Source: Chaetoderma sp. LZ-2023a (lineage: Eukaryota; Mollusca; Caudofoveata; Chaetodermatida; Chaetodermatidae). Taken from it: 64,000 nucleotides of DNA. Location: positions 84,013,306-84,077,305 of the forward strand of contig CM067371.1 of NCBI GenBank assembly GCA_034401795.1. The letters are read 5' to 3'. Below the pieces are notes generated by a model. It ran no database searches. It had not been told where the DNA came from and saw only the letters and a list, made by a program, of their open reading frames with translations. A program made the position numbers and the translations under genes. How positions within the stretch are numbered: the first letter of the stretch is position 1; every line of letters begins with the position of its first letter. Below are positions 33,056 to 44,586 of the stretch, piece after piece.

Positions 33056-34031
33056 CAGTTTGCTCTAAGTAGTTTGTCCATACAGATCGGGTAATCAAGA
33101 AACACTGGCGAGGATTCACTGCAGTGAAATAACTCCTTGTTATTCATCAGGCTTAGACGTACACACTCCAGAAGACGTGGTCCGTATTTGTATCTTTCGC
33201 ATTTAGCATACTCCATCCATCGCACCGCCAGACCAAATACCAGCACTTCAGATGATATAATAAGCTGACTATCTGAGAGAAGGTCGCAAACAGTCTCTAG
33301 ATCAAGCTGAACAAATGTTTTGGAGCAAAGTAAATCTTGCATATTACTAACCACAATATCGTAGACAATCTGGAACATGCGACTTGTACGCTGACTGCGT
33401 TTAAGCAGGAGAAGCGCCTCTTCAGGAGAAGCATCTGAAGCGAACTCTTCACATTTGTCTCGCATATATGGGATAAGTAGTTTTTCTGCAGCCATCATCA
33501 TCTCGCATAGAGCACCCTCTTGAGGTGGGGCTCGGATCTGACCGGTGTACACGTATTCCAAGAAGACACGAAAGGCAAGCGCAGTAACCCCCTTAACGTG
33601 GATCTCTAGTGGATATTTACGTTTGGCAACACATTGTTTTGAGAACAAGTCAGCGAAATAGTCACTGTGACATGACAATGCGATGCGATGAGCCATAAAT
33701 GTCTGATCACCAATTACTATTTTAACATCTAATAGTTGTTGGTTCTGATGCAGGTTTCGCATGTAGCTCCCCATCTGCGTAAAATGGCCGGTCCTGTCAT
33801 TTGAGGTGACCCCATCCTTAGCACCCATATTCGGATACCAGTAGTTCCCTGAGCAAGGCTCACAGCAGCCATCACCGAAGTCTACTTGGCAATCAGTCAG
33901 TGTACTATGACTAGTGTCTCGTGTACGGGCGTTCTGATTCTTCTGAGGAGAAGCCAGCATCTCCGAATTGCAATCGCCATCAAGTGTTGAGGTCGAGGCT
34001 GATGACAGGTGAGAAGCACTCTCTAAATTAT
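33056..34031 (-). CDS. BTB-BACK domain protein, large internal exon
   Basis: The BTB/POZ domain begins with LLDVKIVIGDQTFMAHRIAL and continues through SDYFADLFS and ALAFRVFLEYVYTGQI. Then comes the BACK domain: AAEKLLIPYMRDKCEEFA, VCDLLSDSQLIISSEVLVFG and RLLECVRLSLMNN. Such proteins usually serve as substrate adaptors of Cullin-3 ubiquitin ligases or as transcription regulators; kelch repeats, if any, would be downstream. The exon is bounded by an acceptor (TTCAATTCTTTTCACTAG, minus strand) at 34,032 and a strong donor GTAAGA after 33,056; the TAA in that donor is not the true stop. The first ~100 residues before the BTB are Ser/Asn-rich and probably disordered. The first exon was not found, so the start is open. 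This is one of two host genes that look functional. Confidence 0.8.
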
Positions 34032-34089
34032 CTAGTGAAAAGAATTGAAACTCGCTAATTAAATATAATGAATTACAAGAACCTATCAC

Positions 34090-34720
34090 ATCTTTGAAAC
34101 ACTAGCTTTACTTGATGCTAACACCTTATAAAGCTCATATAGAGGACGCTATTGCAAAACCGATTACATGTGTTACGTACTGACCTAAACGAAACAGCAC
34201 TGGGTACAATGGACCAAGAAGAACCAGAGAGGGTGGGGGGTGGGGGAGGTGAGCTAATGACTCTGGCTGATGAGAAGAAAACGTGGCCAAAAAAGGACTG
34301 ATAGCTGCTGCAGGATGTTTTAAAATTATTGCAGCTGTACCATCATCATCGTCATCATCATCATCATAAGTAACAATATATATGAGACATGGCTTATTAT
34401 TAAAATGTGTTACTAATACACCGATTGACGTAATAATAAAATAGTGGCAATTAAATAAATCAGCGCTATTCTGATAATAAACAATGAGCTCGCTTAAATA
34501 CACGTAGGACGTCAATCTCATTATGCATATGAGTGGCAGAACTCTTTCCCAAACTAACTCAGTGGCATAATGGCACGGTGACGTGCCAAATTTAAAAGTG
34601 TCAATTTTACACATAGCAATAGGAGTTAAACTACCCTACCCCTGGTTTATATTTTTATGATATTTGTTCTAAGATTTAGTACATAAATTACCTTCTTGAA
34701 GCCGGTGTATATTGTTACCA
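34090..34720. other. Probable intron/upstream region of the BTB-BACK gene
   Basis: No upstream exon is recognised; the minus ORF 34,135-34,614 includes an (ATC)n-derived Asp run and is not convincing. Confidence 0.4.
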
Positions 34721-34722
34721 TG

Positions 34723-34794
34723 TTTGCTACCTGGTTTGCTACCTGGTTTGCTACCTGGTTTGCTACCTGCTTTGCTACCTGCTTTGCTACCTGG
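34723..34794. repeat. 12-bp tandem repeat, six units
   Basis: TTTGCTACCTGG is repeated six times, the fourth and fifth units reading CTGC in place of CTGG. Confidence 0.9.
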
Positions 34795-36199
34795 TTTAGT
34801 TTTTTATATTCTTATAACAGTTCAGTGACTGTGATAGGTTTATAATGAATGAGTCCCAGTGACTCAGGGGTAACTAGGTGAATGGGTCCCTGAGAAATTT
34901 AATGGGTTTTCTACGGAGTGACGCCAGCAGTGTCAGTCACTCATTATGCTATCCCACAATTAGCTTCAATTTCTTGGTGGCATATTCATATATAGCAGAT
35001 AACAACAATACACGTGAAATTATTTGTATTTCGCGCGCATCAGAAATATCAAATTATTGAGAGTATTGTAGAATGGGTACTCTCCACCTTTGTTCCAGCT
35101 TTAGGTACAGAGTATTCAACCTTTTTGTTATTTAGTGACATGGAAAAAGGATGGAAAGCTAAAATTTGATTGCCGACGTACTACATAATACAATAAACAC
35201 GAAATCTCACGATTCCGAGAATTCCGCGAGAAGTACTAGTCTGCAAATTTCGATCATGTCCGGGTTACAAATAAATCCGTGATCGATTGCGTACATTAAT
35301 TTCTGGGAACACGATTGTACAATTATGTGTGTCAGAACACAATTTTTTCGTGAATTAAAAATATAGAATCAATTCAGTTTAGACATACTGTTTACAAATA
35401 CAGATTTACAATTAATGATTACTAATTTTTTACTGGGTCCTCAGGGTGAGTTCTATGGGACCGTTTCATTTTATATGAGTAAAAAGCTCTGGATGCATAC
35501 CTATCCATATCACTGAATTAACATTATGTTATAGCTTTCATAGAATCGATTTATGTGTGCATACATTTAGAAAGGTGATATTAACATTTTTTTATATTGG
35601 ACCAGCGTTTTAAGGCAGTCTGAATGCGGGTGTAAACCCAGTAATAGCTAAACCAGGTTTAACTTCTTAAACGAGGTCTAGCCCAGCCGCCTTATTCCAC
35701 CCTTTGGGTACAGAAACCCCACAGATTTTTTGTAAACCATTGGATGGATCCAATATAAAATTGATATCTAATCAAGTAAATTTATCATCTAGAAACCTAC
35801 CAAGTATCTAGTCGATCTGGAGAAAAAATATTTTGGCGATAATTTAAAACAAAAATTAAGTTTTACTTTTCAACTTCTCTGTATACATATCTGTCTGGTC
35901 TCCAATATGGTTTAGACAGTAGCTTCTAATATTCCGACTGTAGTTGTGCGACTTTAAAAGGACCCCACAGCTCATCCTGCTTCTTTGTGATCCCAATTCC
36001 ACCATCTAGGCCAAGTTTGGTGATGATCGGATAAAAATTGTGGGCGCAGGCGCAGTTCAAACATTTTCCTTAAATGGGCGGCCGTGCCCATAAAGGGGTG
36101 ACATTGACATTAACGGGTGTCATGTGTTACATCTTCTGGAGCAAACGTCCAATTCAAGCAGAGTGGTAAGCCGATAAAGACAGTGGCGTAGTCGCGGTT
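34795..36199. other. Intergenic DNA, nothing recognised
   Basis: AT-rich; no supported gene. Confidence 0.45.
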
Positions 36200-36430
36200 C
36201 AAATATCCAATACTGGCTGCAACATCGCCCAGTATACTTTCAAAATATTTAACATAATGTTTATTCAATAGTAAACCCATCAACGACATACAATTCAAAT
36301 AATTGATGGACTTTTCATTCATGAAGGAGCTAGTTATGTTAGTTGCTATGTATTCTGACATCAGCATACATGTGCCGTAATTGAGCATGATGTCATATAC
36401 TTGAGTGACAGATCGGATCCCTCTATTGTA
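36200..36430 (+). repeat. Composite repeat, right part
   Basis: ACTTTCAAAATATTTAACAT, ATGTTTATTCAATAGTAAAC, GACATACAATTC and GATCGGATCCCTCTATTG parallel the right half of 1-440. Confidence 0.55.
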
Positions 36431-36574
36431 TGCATACACGTCCTAACAAAATGGAATCTGTTCGATAGACCATATGGCTTCTGGATTCAAAGCATGGTGG
36501 TTCTTTAAGACAGATGGTCGAAATACCAGCTGCTGCTGCTGCTACTGTCACCACCACCACCAGCACCAGTGCCG

Positions 36575-37065
<491 letters not shown>

Positions 37066-37124
37066 AATCCTTTCAACCGAAAAAGGCCAGATATAATACA
37101 TTCGTTACGTAAGTTTCAAAATTA

Positions 37125-37193
37125 TGTTGAATATGTTGAAACTAATTTAAGTATCACTAGCTTCCAGTCAAATTGGTTTCAAAATATTCAACA
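37125..37193. repeat. Hairpin MITE family A
   Basis: TGTTGAATATGTTGAAACTA to CAAATTGGTTTCAAAATATT arms, short centre. Confidence 0.7.
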
Positions 37194-37406
37194 CCTTTTA
37201 TACCTTTATCATGACTGTAAAAGTAAGATACTTGGGATTTCAATTTCAAGTAGGTAAAATGCGCTAATTGTTTTTGATTTGTGGGCCCATTATTTTGTGG
37301 GCCCAGGGCTCTACCCCGTTATTCCTTGCCTTAAACCGGCTCTGCATGTCAGATGCCTATTGGCAAATACATTTGTGATACCTATGATGGTTCTCTCAGC
37401 CAAGTC

Positions 37407-39212
37407 TTACTGTATGTATGAATAATATATTAAGTTCGTTTCTGTGTCTATAAGCATACCTTCGTCCACAGCTGGTGCTTCGGCGGTCCGCTTGCTTCTT
37501 TCCGGTTCTTCGGAGCCATCATGTTTATTGTCCCCTACTTTCCTTTCGTGGCTTTTGATAAGTATTTCGGCAAGTGCCAAATCAGCTCCGTAATGCAGGC
37601 TCAATCGTTCCTTGCGCTCTTCTATCTTCTGCTTCTTTTTGTCAGAAATTGCAACTTTGTCATATTTTGACGTGGATATTTTGGACGCGTCCATGTCACC
37701 ATTCCTTGTTACAAGCTCATTATCCCCACTCACAGCTTTTGTAATTTCCGAAGGGAGGGAACCTTGTTTTGTCTCTTGCATATTTACGATGGCATTGGTT
37801 TGATTGGACTTACCATCAACTCTACTAATGTTTAGCTTTCGATTTTTATCTTCGCTAGAACGACTCCTCTGCTTATTATTTACAATGTCGTCTCTGTGAA
37901 TTGAATGGTCAGACACAGAACATTTGGCAGGTTCAATAGTATCTTGCTCATCGTTACCCGTGCCCCTTTTCCAGACACTGTTCTCCCCGGTATGACAATT
38001 ATTATCATTCCTTCTAGGGATTTCGGACATATAGCCCCTAACTGATGTAGGCGCTGTCCTATCATAATCGCAGACACTATTATCAACGTCCCTGGTAGGA
38101 GGTTCGTCACTTTTTCGAACACGGCTCTTTTCATCGTATACCTTTATATTTCTCTGCTTAGGATATCTTTCCCGGTTTTCTAATGCAGCTTGATTACCTT
38201 GATTATCATTATTATCCGGTCTAGAGTTTAAGTCCCGCGATGCTTTACTTTCATACTCATTTCTGGAAATACTAACTCTATCATCATTGCGATACACGCG
38301 CCCATCTTGGGACCGCCCATCTTTAAATGGACGAGGACCACTCTCTCTTGCAGTTCCACAATATTCTGAAGACTTCTGCGGCGCTTCACGGCTTTGGTGA
38401 CTCTGTTCATACGGATCTGGAGAACATTCATTCCCTCTATGATCATATTTATCATAGTAACTGAAACTATTAGACTTCCTTTCATCCATTTCAATACGTT
38501 GATCTTTCTCATATGGCTTGTTTCTATTATTGAAATTGTTAATTGTATGAGGCTCATATTTATCATTATATCTGTAAATACGATCTTGTATCTGTTGTTG
38601 ACCACTCCATGCTTGCGCTCGTACATCTCCGTATCCGAAATCGCGACAAACTGCTGGCTCCATATCTTCATCTCGGTGGGAATGATCCTGAACAGAAATA
38701 TCTCTGTCACCTGCTCTCGCTGGATATTGAATCTTAGCACGATGGTCAGGACTTCTATCACTATTATATCTGTCTTGATATTCTGCCTTTATATCCTCGT
38801 CACGTGATGAAGTAACCGAATCTCTGTCTCTGATTCCCAGACGACCAAAGTTGGAAACACTTTCTTCGCTGTATGAAACAATTTGATCGGACCTTTTCTG
38901 CTGCTGCGGCCAATTTTGACTTTCATCGCGTCTTCCAAACCATTCACGAACATCGTTCCCTCCACCTTGATTGAGCTGGCGCTGCTGATCGATCATGCCC
39001 GGCTTTCTATAATCACCATGCCGTTTATCCATTGAGATGTGGTTGTTGTATCCCTCTCTTTGGTATTCATTTTTGTCGTCAGATGACTTGAAACGATTCA
39101 TTAGTGCTTTAACGCTTGGGAATGAGTCAGATGCACTTTCTGAATCTCGATCGCTGTTTCCATGCCTGCCGTCGTATGAATACTCACCCCTTTCATAGTG
39201 ACCACGCTCCAT
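37407..39212 (-). CDS. Long disordered, charged protein (hypothetical)
   Basis: About 600 codons run open on the minus strand from the ATG at 39,212 (context AGGAGGATGG; upstream codons of the frame lack an ATG). The protein is dominated by Asp, Arg, Ser, Asn and Tyr with many RD/DR, SYYDKYD and RNDDR stretches, so it is mostly disordered and RNA-binding-like. Near the N terminus FPSVKALMNRFKSSDDK is a hydrophobic/basic island, and near the C terminus DKKKQKIEERKERLSLHYGADLALAEILI could form a helix. I do not recognise the family. Two possible donors near the end (GAAGGTATGC at about 37,463; ACAGTAAGAC at about 37,409) mean the last codons may be intron and the gene may continue toward lower coordinates. 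Absence of stops over 1.8 kb makes a real gene likely. Confidence 0.7.
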   Translation of the reverse strand: MERGHYERGEYSYDGRHGNSDRDSESASDSFPSVKALMNRFKSSDDKNEYQREGYNNHISMDKRHGDYRKPGMIDQQRQLNQGGGNDVREWFGRRDESQNWPQQQKRSDQIVSYSEESVSNFGRLGIRDRDSVTSSRDEDIKAEYQDRYNSDRSPDHRAKIQYPARAGDRDISVQDHSHRDEDMEPAVCRDFGYGDVRAQAWSGQQQIQDRIYRYNDKYEPHTINNFNNRNKPYEKDQRIEMDERKSNSFSYYDKYDHRGNECSPDPYEQSHQSREAPQKSSEYCGTARESGPRPFKDGRSQDGRVYRNDDRVSISRNEYESKASRDLNSRPDNNDNQGNQAALENRERYPKQRNIKVYDEKSRVRKSDEPPTRDVDNSVCDYDRTAPTSVRGYMSEIPRRNDNNCHTGENSVWKRGTGNDEQDTIEPAKCSVSDHSIHRDDIVNNKQRSRSSEDKNRKLNISRVDGKSNQTNAIVNMQETKQGSLPSEITKAVSGDNELVTRNGDMDASKISTSKYDKVAISDKKKQKIEERKERLSLHYGADLALAEILIKSHERKVGDNKHDGSEEPERSKRTAEAPAVDEGMLIDTETNLIYYSYIQ

Positions 39213-39248
39213 CCTCCTGGGTACGTGCTGACTAGCACAATGCCACAC

Positions 39249-39645
39249 TGATATATAACTATTCCCTCACAGGCTTTAGAATTGTTTTATAAAGTAGCGC
39301 ACTTTCTTATAGTTTTTCGATCACCTCTTTGTTGACTTTCACAATATGCGTAGTTCTCCACAGTAATTATGACGTCATAAACTTTAATGCAGTGAATATT
39401 TGAGTAGAACATTTGACGTCATCAATATATACGTATTCTACGGAATGGCGTTGGCAAGTGCTACGGCGTAGATAAGTTTGCCGGAATTCTCATCGTTTCA
39501 CTTAGAACGACACGTATTTAGCGCCCAAATTAGCGGGGGTGTGCGCTTCATCGCGGCATGCACCAGACGTTTAACAATTTTCTGACGACTTCTGCCGTGA
39601 TTGCGCGTCTATCGTGACTGATCATACCGGTCTGTAGAAAATTCC
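39249..39645 (-). promoter_or_regulatory. Upstream region of the disordered-protein gene
   Basis: Non-coding DNA upstream of the ATG with several GACGTCA-type words (39,370-39,420) that could be CREB/ATF sites. A possible acceptor (CTAGTCAG) near 39,224 leaves open that the 5' UTR is spliced. No TATA box is evident. Confidence 0.3.
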
Positions 39646-39720
39646 TTTCCCAGATGGATGATCATATTTATCATAGTAACTGAAACTATTAGACTTCTTT
39701 TCATCCAATTCAATACGACG
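39646..39720 (-). pseudogene. Duplicated fragment of the disordered-protein gene
   Basis: Minus-strand translation gives RIELDEKKSNSFSYYDKYDH, nearly the same as RIEMDERKSNSFSYYDKYDH inside the gene at about 38,440-38,500. DNA similarity is high over about 66 bp and stops abruptly on both sides, so a short piece of the gene has been copied about 430 bp upstream of its start. Confidence 0.8.
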
Positions 39721-40330
39721 GAATACTGCGTTAAAAATTGGCAAAAAATTCTTTGGCCAATTTGACCCCAAAAGGTGGGCCTTTTCCCCAAAAAAAATTA
39801 AAAAAAAAATTTTCAATATTTTTCGTCCCGAGTTCATTTCTGCAAAAAAAAAATAACTTGTATTTTTGGCACACATCTTTTTCAAAAATAATGATCAGTG
39901 GCAACATCCTACGCAAGCACGGGAGTGATCCGATCAAAACTCTAGGCGTAGTAGCGCTTGAAACATTCGTTTGGAGTCCCCATACATTTCCTATGGGAGG
40001 TTTTCCATGCACTGTGTGGTCAATGTTCTTGCGGCCATTTTGAAAAAAAAAGTTTCTCAACAAATTCCCAGTGGTGACATCCTCAGCAAATATGTTAGTG
40101 ATCTATTCAAAACTCTAGCTGTAGCAGCACTTGAAATATCAATTTTGAAAATCCCCATACATTTCATATGGGACTTTTTGGCCCACTCAAAGGTGGGTAG
40201 GGCGAAAACTATTGGGTGGCTCCATAATAAAAGTAATAGCCATCGATTGTGGCATGGGCTCTTGAAGTTGACAAAGTTTGGAGTTGATCAGATGAAAATT
40301 CTAGGGGATAGCTCCTAAACCTTTGGGAGA
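39721..40330. repeat. Unclassified repeat with ~170-bp partial tandem units
   Basis: Blocks 'AGTGG(C/T)(A/G)ACATCCT ... ATC(C/T)(G/A)(A/T)TCAAAACTCTAG ... CCCCATACATTTC' occur at about 39,895-39,995 and 40,068-40,165, with a partial third near 40,280-40,310. A-rich runs lie between. No gene. Confidence 0.55.
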
Positions 40331-40753
40331 AGAATAATAAGAAAGATCCTGAGTAAAAACAATAATCTGCGAGAGATCGCAGATTAATAAACAGCGCGAA
40401 ATAGTGTTCTATCCGGTGATCAACATTCTCCTAAATTTCCAAGGCACAAATAGGCCCTATACTACACCATACGTAATTAATGCAAACACCCACAGAGCTA
40501 TCAATTGGCATACGGTACCGTAGATGGCTACTATTGACATGCTCATGTGAAAGCAGGGCAGAAACAGAATATCAGGAATGATGTAGAGAAATAATGAAGA
40601 GATGTATCATAACATCATATATGAAAACGGGTTTAACATCTAAAGTACCTACGAAATATTAAGAACATATGCCGTTTGGTGGGGGGGGGGGGGTGAGAGG
40701 GGGGGGGGGGGGGGTATCAACACATTCATACGTGTGAGTTCAACTTCACGATT
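40331..40753. other. Intergenic DNA with a poly-G tract
   Basis: Nothing coding. 40,681-40,714 is two long G runs separated by TGAGA. Confidence 0.5.
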
Positions 40754-40925
40754 AATGGACCTTTCTGGTTTTAGCCCATCTCTAGCTAAGTTCCACCCAC
40801 ACTTCGCCGTTTTAGGAGTGATCGGTCCCTGAATGCCCTAACTATCAATTTCCTGAAAACTATACAGGAAAGCTGTTGAATATGTTGTAACTAATTTGAC
40901 TGGATTGCTGTTGCTGCCTAGGCAT
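40754..40925 (+). repeat. Composite repeat, left part with half hairpin A
   Basis: GGACCTTTCTGGTTTTAGCC, CTCTAGCTAAGTTCCACCC, CGCCGTTTTAGGAGTGATC and the left hairpin arm to GCTGTTGCTGCC. The right half is missing. Confidence 0.7.
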
Positions 40926-40967
40926 TCATATCAGGATGCTTGGAAATAATGTTTTTGAATTCCATAG

Positions 40968-41089
40968 TTTTAGAGGCTTAATTTGTGTAGGTCCTACCTC
41001 AATGTCATAAAGCGAAGGCAATCTTAGCATATGATGAATTCATTCTGTGTAAATAATTTTCGTTGCTAAGAATGCCTTCGCTTCATTAC
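40968..41089. repeat. MITE family D relative truncated by the retrotransposon
   Basis: TTTTAGAGGCTTAATTTGTG then AGCGAAGGCAATCTTAGCAT, with the complementary GCTAAGAATGCCTTCGCTT at 41,065-41,083. It is cut at the ATTAC that borders the LTR; no continuation of the arm was found beyond 58,862. Confidence 0.55.
41085..41089. other. Target-site duplication, left copy (ATTAC)
   Basis: ATTAC abuts the TGTAGC end of the 3' LTR and equals 58,863-58,867. Confidence 0.85.
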
Positions 41090-44000
41090 TGTAGCTCGCG
41101 GGGGTACGTACTGGTCTGCTATGACGTTTCCGCCCATCGCACCGCAAATGCACGATGAACGGGGTGGCTGGTTAGCTGCGGATCTCATGGTTGCAGATCC
41201 CGTATAACGTCTCTCCGAGAAATACAAAGACCGACTTCTAGAGCCGGTGGACAGTGGAGCCGCGCGACCATTGCCGCCAAGATTGAACCACACTGGTATC
41301 GTCCCAACTATTGGTGTCACCGGTATGTCTATCCATACTAATTTAGAGATATGGAACAATTTGTAATTAAACAGTAGAAATATTTATATACTATACAAAC
41401 AAGGTGAATTGTTGGACAGTAAATGAGCACACAATAATATCCAACATATAGCTATCTGGTGTCGTGGAGGTACCACACAGGTTCTTGAATCCGCAGAGGT
41501 ATCCCCGCAAGAGAGTCATCTGCAACAAAGTCACTAGGAAGTTTAATATAAATTAATATACCACTAGCACACACACACAAAGAAAATATTGTTGTCGCGA
41601 GAGGTAAGTGCCTCGCGCGGGCCTCCGTCATAGAAAAATGCCTTCAACGCCGAAGCGGAGGAAAAGAGCTGGCCAAAAGGGCCACTCTTTTGTTCAACAG
41701 AAAAATGCTAAGTGAAGATCCTAGTCAAACCATAATTAATGTGATGCATACTGGTTTACGTGAAGACGGGACGAACAATTTCCGAAGAATTCCCAAGTCC
41801 CCGTCTAATGCAGTTCCAAAGATACTGTATTGGTAGATGCCGCTTTATTTATGCGGGCCTTCTGCTACCGTCTAACCTACCATTTAGTTGTTAGAAACGG
41901 AAACTAGTTTTGGCCGCAGGCGGCGGGGATTCCTACCTAACTTTAAATACAGTTGCCCAATGGGCGCAGACGCTTCGCTTCCCGTAGGTCGCCTGGATTA
42001 GCATCTACCTCCAAGGACAACATGCGTACATGTTACGACACAAGGCCTCCGAATTCGATGAAAATCCGGCTACATTGTCCCACAACTACATAAAACATCA
42101 CATGGACAATGGCTACCTTTCACACAAGCAAGCTTTGGTTCCTGACATGTTGTTATGGTGGTGGTGAAGAGACGGATATCCATCGCGAGCATCCTTCCTG
42201 TGAGGGCGTGACAAGCTACAACTCTTCGCCCAGACACTGCAACGAATTGGATGGAGATCCGCATCTCGTCCATCACCGCATGCTACGGATCTAACAGTTG
42301 ACCTGTCGTTAGGGATAAGTTCCAATATGCCCAAATATGCGCTGCGGGTCGGTAAACAAACTAACTAATTCACATTTATAACTATATGTTTTCGCAGTGC
42401 TTCCTTCATTGGCAGGGTTAGCTAGCTAACAAGTATCCCAAGATACGGGGGTGGTGGTGGGGGTGGGAGATACATGTAAATCAGCACCGCTCGGAAATCT
42501 CCGATAGTTTCCCAGGGTCGAATCCGATCAACGTGTTGATGGGACGTCCAAACAATTAGCCACGCGGCTGGTGGATCATGGAAGAGACAATAACTTAATA
42601 TATATGAGGCCCTATAGGTAACTGGCCAATTTTATACAACCTTGCCGGAGTGTGGGACTACATTACCACAACAGCCGGAAAAGAGGCGTATACTATGTGT
42701 CTCTAAACGAAGAAATCGTCTCTAACCACTTTAACATATCCTATCGAGCTGAATAGTAAGGTTAGTCGGTAACATGCCGGGCTCAAAAAATTAGAGCACG
42801 GTCAGCGACTTCAATGTAAAATTGATGATGGCGGGAATAGTGATGCGGATATATCTGTTGCTGTATAGTATTTCCTAGTGTACTGCGGTCCAAAGTTTTC
42901 TACAATTAAACAAAACATATTAACGGGATGACTAACTGCCATATACAACTAACCATTGCAATAAATAGATTATAATTAAATGAGGTAGTTAAATGTCACA
43001 GATTGATAAACTTCAATGGTGCAGCTAGTTGAAAGCACCTACAGTAAACAAGGATAATATTCACAGTAAAATAGAAATTATAAATTGCAGTCTTAAGACC
43101 GGTAAGGTACCTATTAGTCATTAGTACCATATACGGAAATGATAATTAAAAATACAATAGTATAGCTACTTGAGTACCTAATAGTCATCGGGACAGAACA
43201 GGCTACTATGTTACTGAAATTGAGGCGCTAACATATTCATAGCGCTAGTCGACACGTTCTCTGAAGCTGGAGAGATTTTTGGCAAGCGATTTCCGCAGCT
43301 GTTTTCCGCAGGCTGGTATCCGCAAACGGACTCCTCCAAACAGGGTAGACACGGTACACACTCAGGACAGTGAAACAAAGCAGTGAAGAAATGTCTATTA
43401 GATAGTCTTAGTAACTAGTATACAATTTATATGGAAGTGAGAAAGTTATCCGTCCGGCGACAGAAGTGGTAAAGTTGTAGGTTGCCCATTAACAAAGAGG
43501 GCTGTATATAATATTAGGGAGTTACATAACTTGGCACACGGTGCGGGATGCGTCGCATAGCTCTTGCGGCGCACCCAGCAAAGTTCCACCAGACTGTGGT
43601 CAAAAGGTTAATTAAAACACACGACATGCAGTGCAGAAATTGAAGTCCACTTTTCAGCGTGGTTGGCAGATCCAGCGAGTCATCCACCAAGAATCACCGT
43701 AAGCTCTCCATTCCGTAAAATCACATCCTGGGCAGGAAGGGCCCCTTCTGCAGAGGTGTTCCCTTTTAAACAAGTCCGGAAGTGGGAACCATAACTTTAA
43801 TTATTTTGCTCCCAGATGGCCGTCCGGGAGCATCCACAATTCTGTAATGTGGAAAGTCCGAGAACTGTTATCCGGTGCGGGTGAGCTGAAAGCCAATTGG
43901 AACTGCGGTGATGTTACGTACCTTCCGTCGGTGTTCCTGTTCACTCGTCAAGTCCCGCACTTCCAACCAGTCCTCCAGACAGGTCGGTCTCCATGCCGAC

Positions 44001-44572
44001 GATGCTCCTGATTCTCGATTTTTCACCCCTTTTATACTACTCATGACGTCAGAGGCAGATGCCTCAGCCAATCAGCGGCCGAGCAGTAGCCAATCAGCAC
44101 GCAGCTAGATCAGTAACGTATTTACAACGTTCTAGAACATTCTAGATCTATTTATGCATACATGCGATTACGACGGCAAAAGCAATATTTTGAAAATACT
44201 TTAAGGGGGTTTCACGGATAACTCTGCCATTTCTGGGCCGATTTTAAAATGGTTACCAGTTCTAGAAAGCTGGTTTTATTCTGGTTCTGATCGCTACCAA
44301 GAACAACGAGAGCAGAATAATTAAAGGTTTTTACGAGTATCCACTCGGTACACTATCAGCATACACTCGCTTCCAATTCTGTGACGCATTGTCAGGGAAG
44401 CTCTGACGCGCGCTCATGCACACCACGCATTTTATCAGACTTAGCCGATTTTAACAAAATCCTCTCTCCGCCTTACTATCCTACCAGGTTAGGGGGGGGG
44501 GGGTTGCGTGCTTGTAGCGAATCCGGAGTCGCCGTTCCATACCCAGTACCCATCCAGTCAGTCCGCGCTACA
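41090..44572 (-). repeat. 3' LTR (3.48 kb)
   Basis: Runs from GCTACA at its upper edge (44,567-44,572, read TGTAGC on the minus strand) to TGTAGC at 41,090. It can be split into parts Z (about 43,690-44,572, with promoter), Y (about 43,030-43,690) and X (41,090-43,025), all compared with the other LTR. X contains plus-strand ORF relics. Length is far above the usual few hundred bases to 1 kb of animal LTRs. Confidence 0.85.
44028..44051 (-). promoter_or_regulatory. LTR promoter in the 3' LTR: CRE plus TATA
   Basis: On the minus strand TGACGTCA (44,044-44,051) is followed seven bases later by TATAAAAGG (44,028-44,036). U3 would thus be about 530 bp and the rest of the LTR, nearly 2.9 kb, R plus U5. 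The same pair is in the 5' LTR at 58,312-58,335. Confidence 0.7.
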
Positions 44573-44586
44573 CCACCCCCTCCTAG
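44573..44586 (-). other. Polypurine tract next to the 3' LTR
   Basis: On the minus strand CTAGGAGGGGGTGG lies directly before the LTR's TGTAGC, the position used to prime plus-strand DNA synthesis. Confidence 0.75.

Noticed and set aside
34135-34614. 159-codon minus ORF upstream of the BTB exon
   Set aside because: No splice link to the exon was found, it contains a microsatellite-derived Asp run and has no domain.
41066-41359. Minus-strand ORF of 97 codons at the LTR end
   Set aside because: It lies in LTR part X, is not preserved in length between copies and shows no domain.
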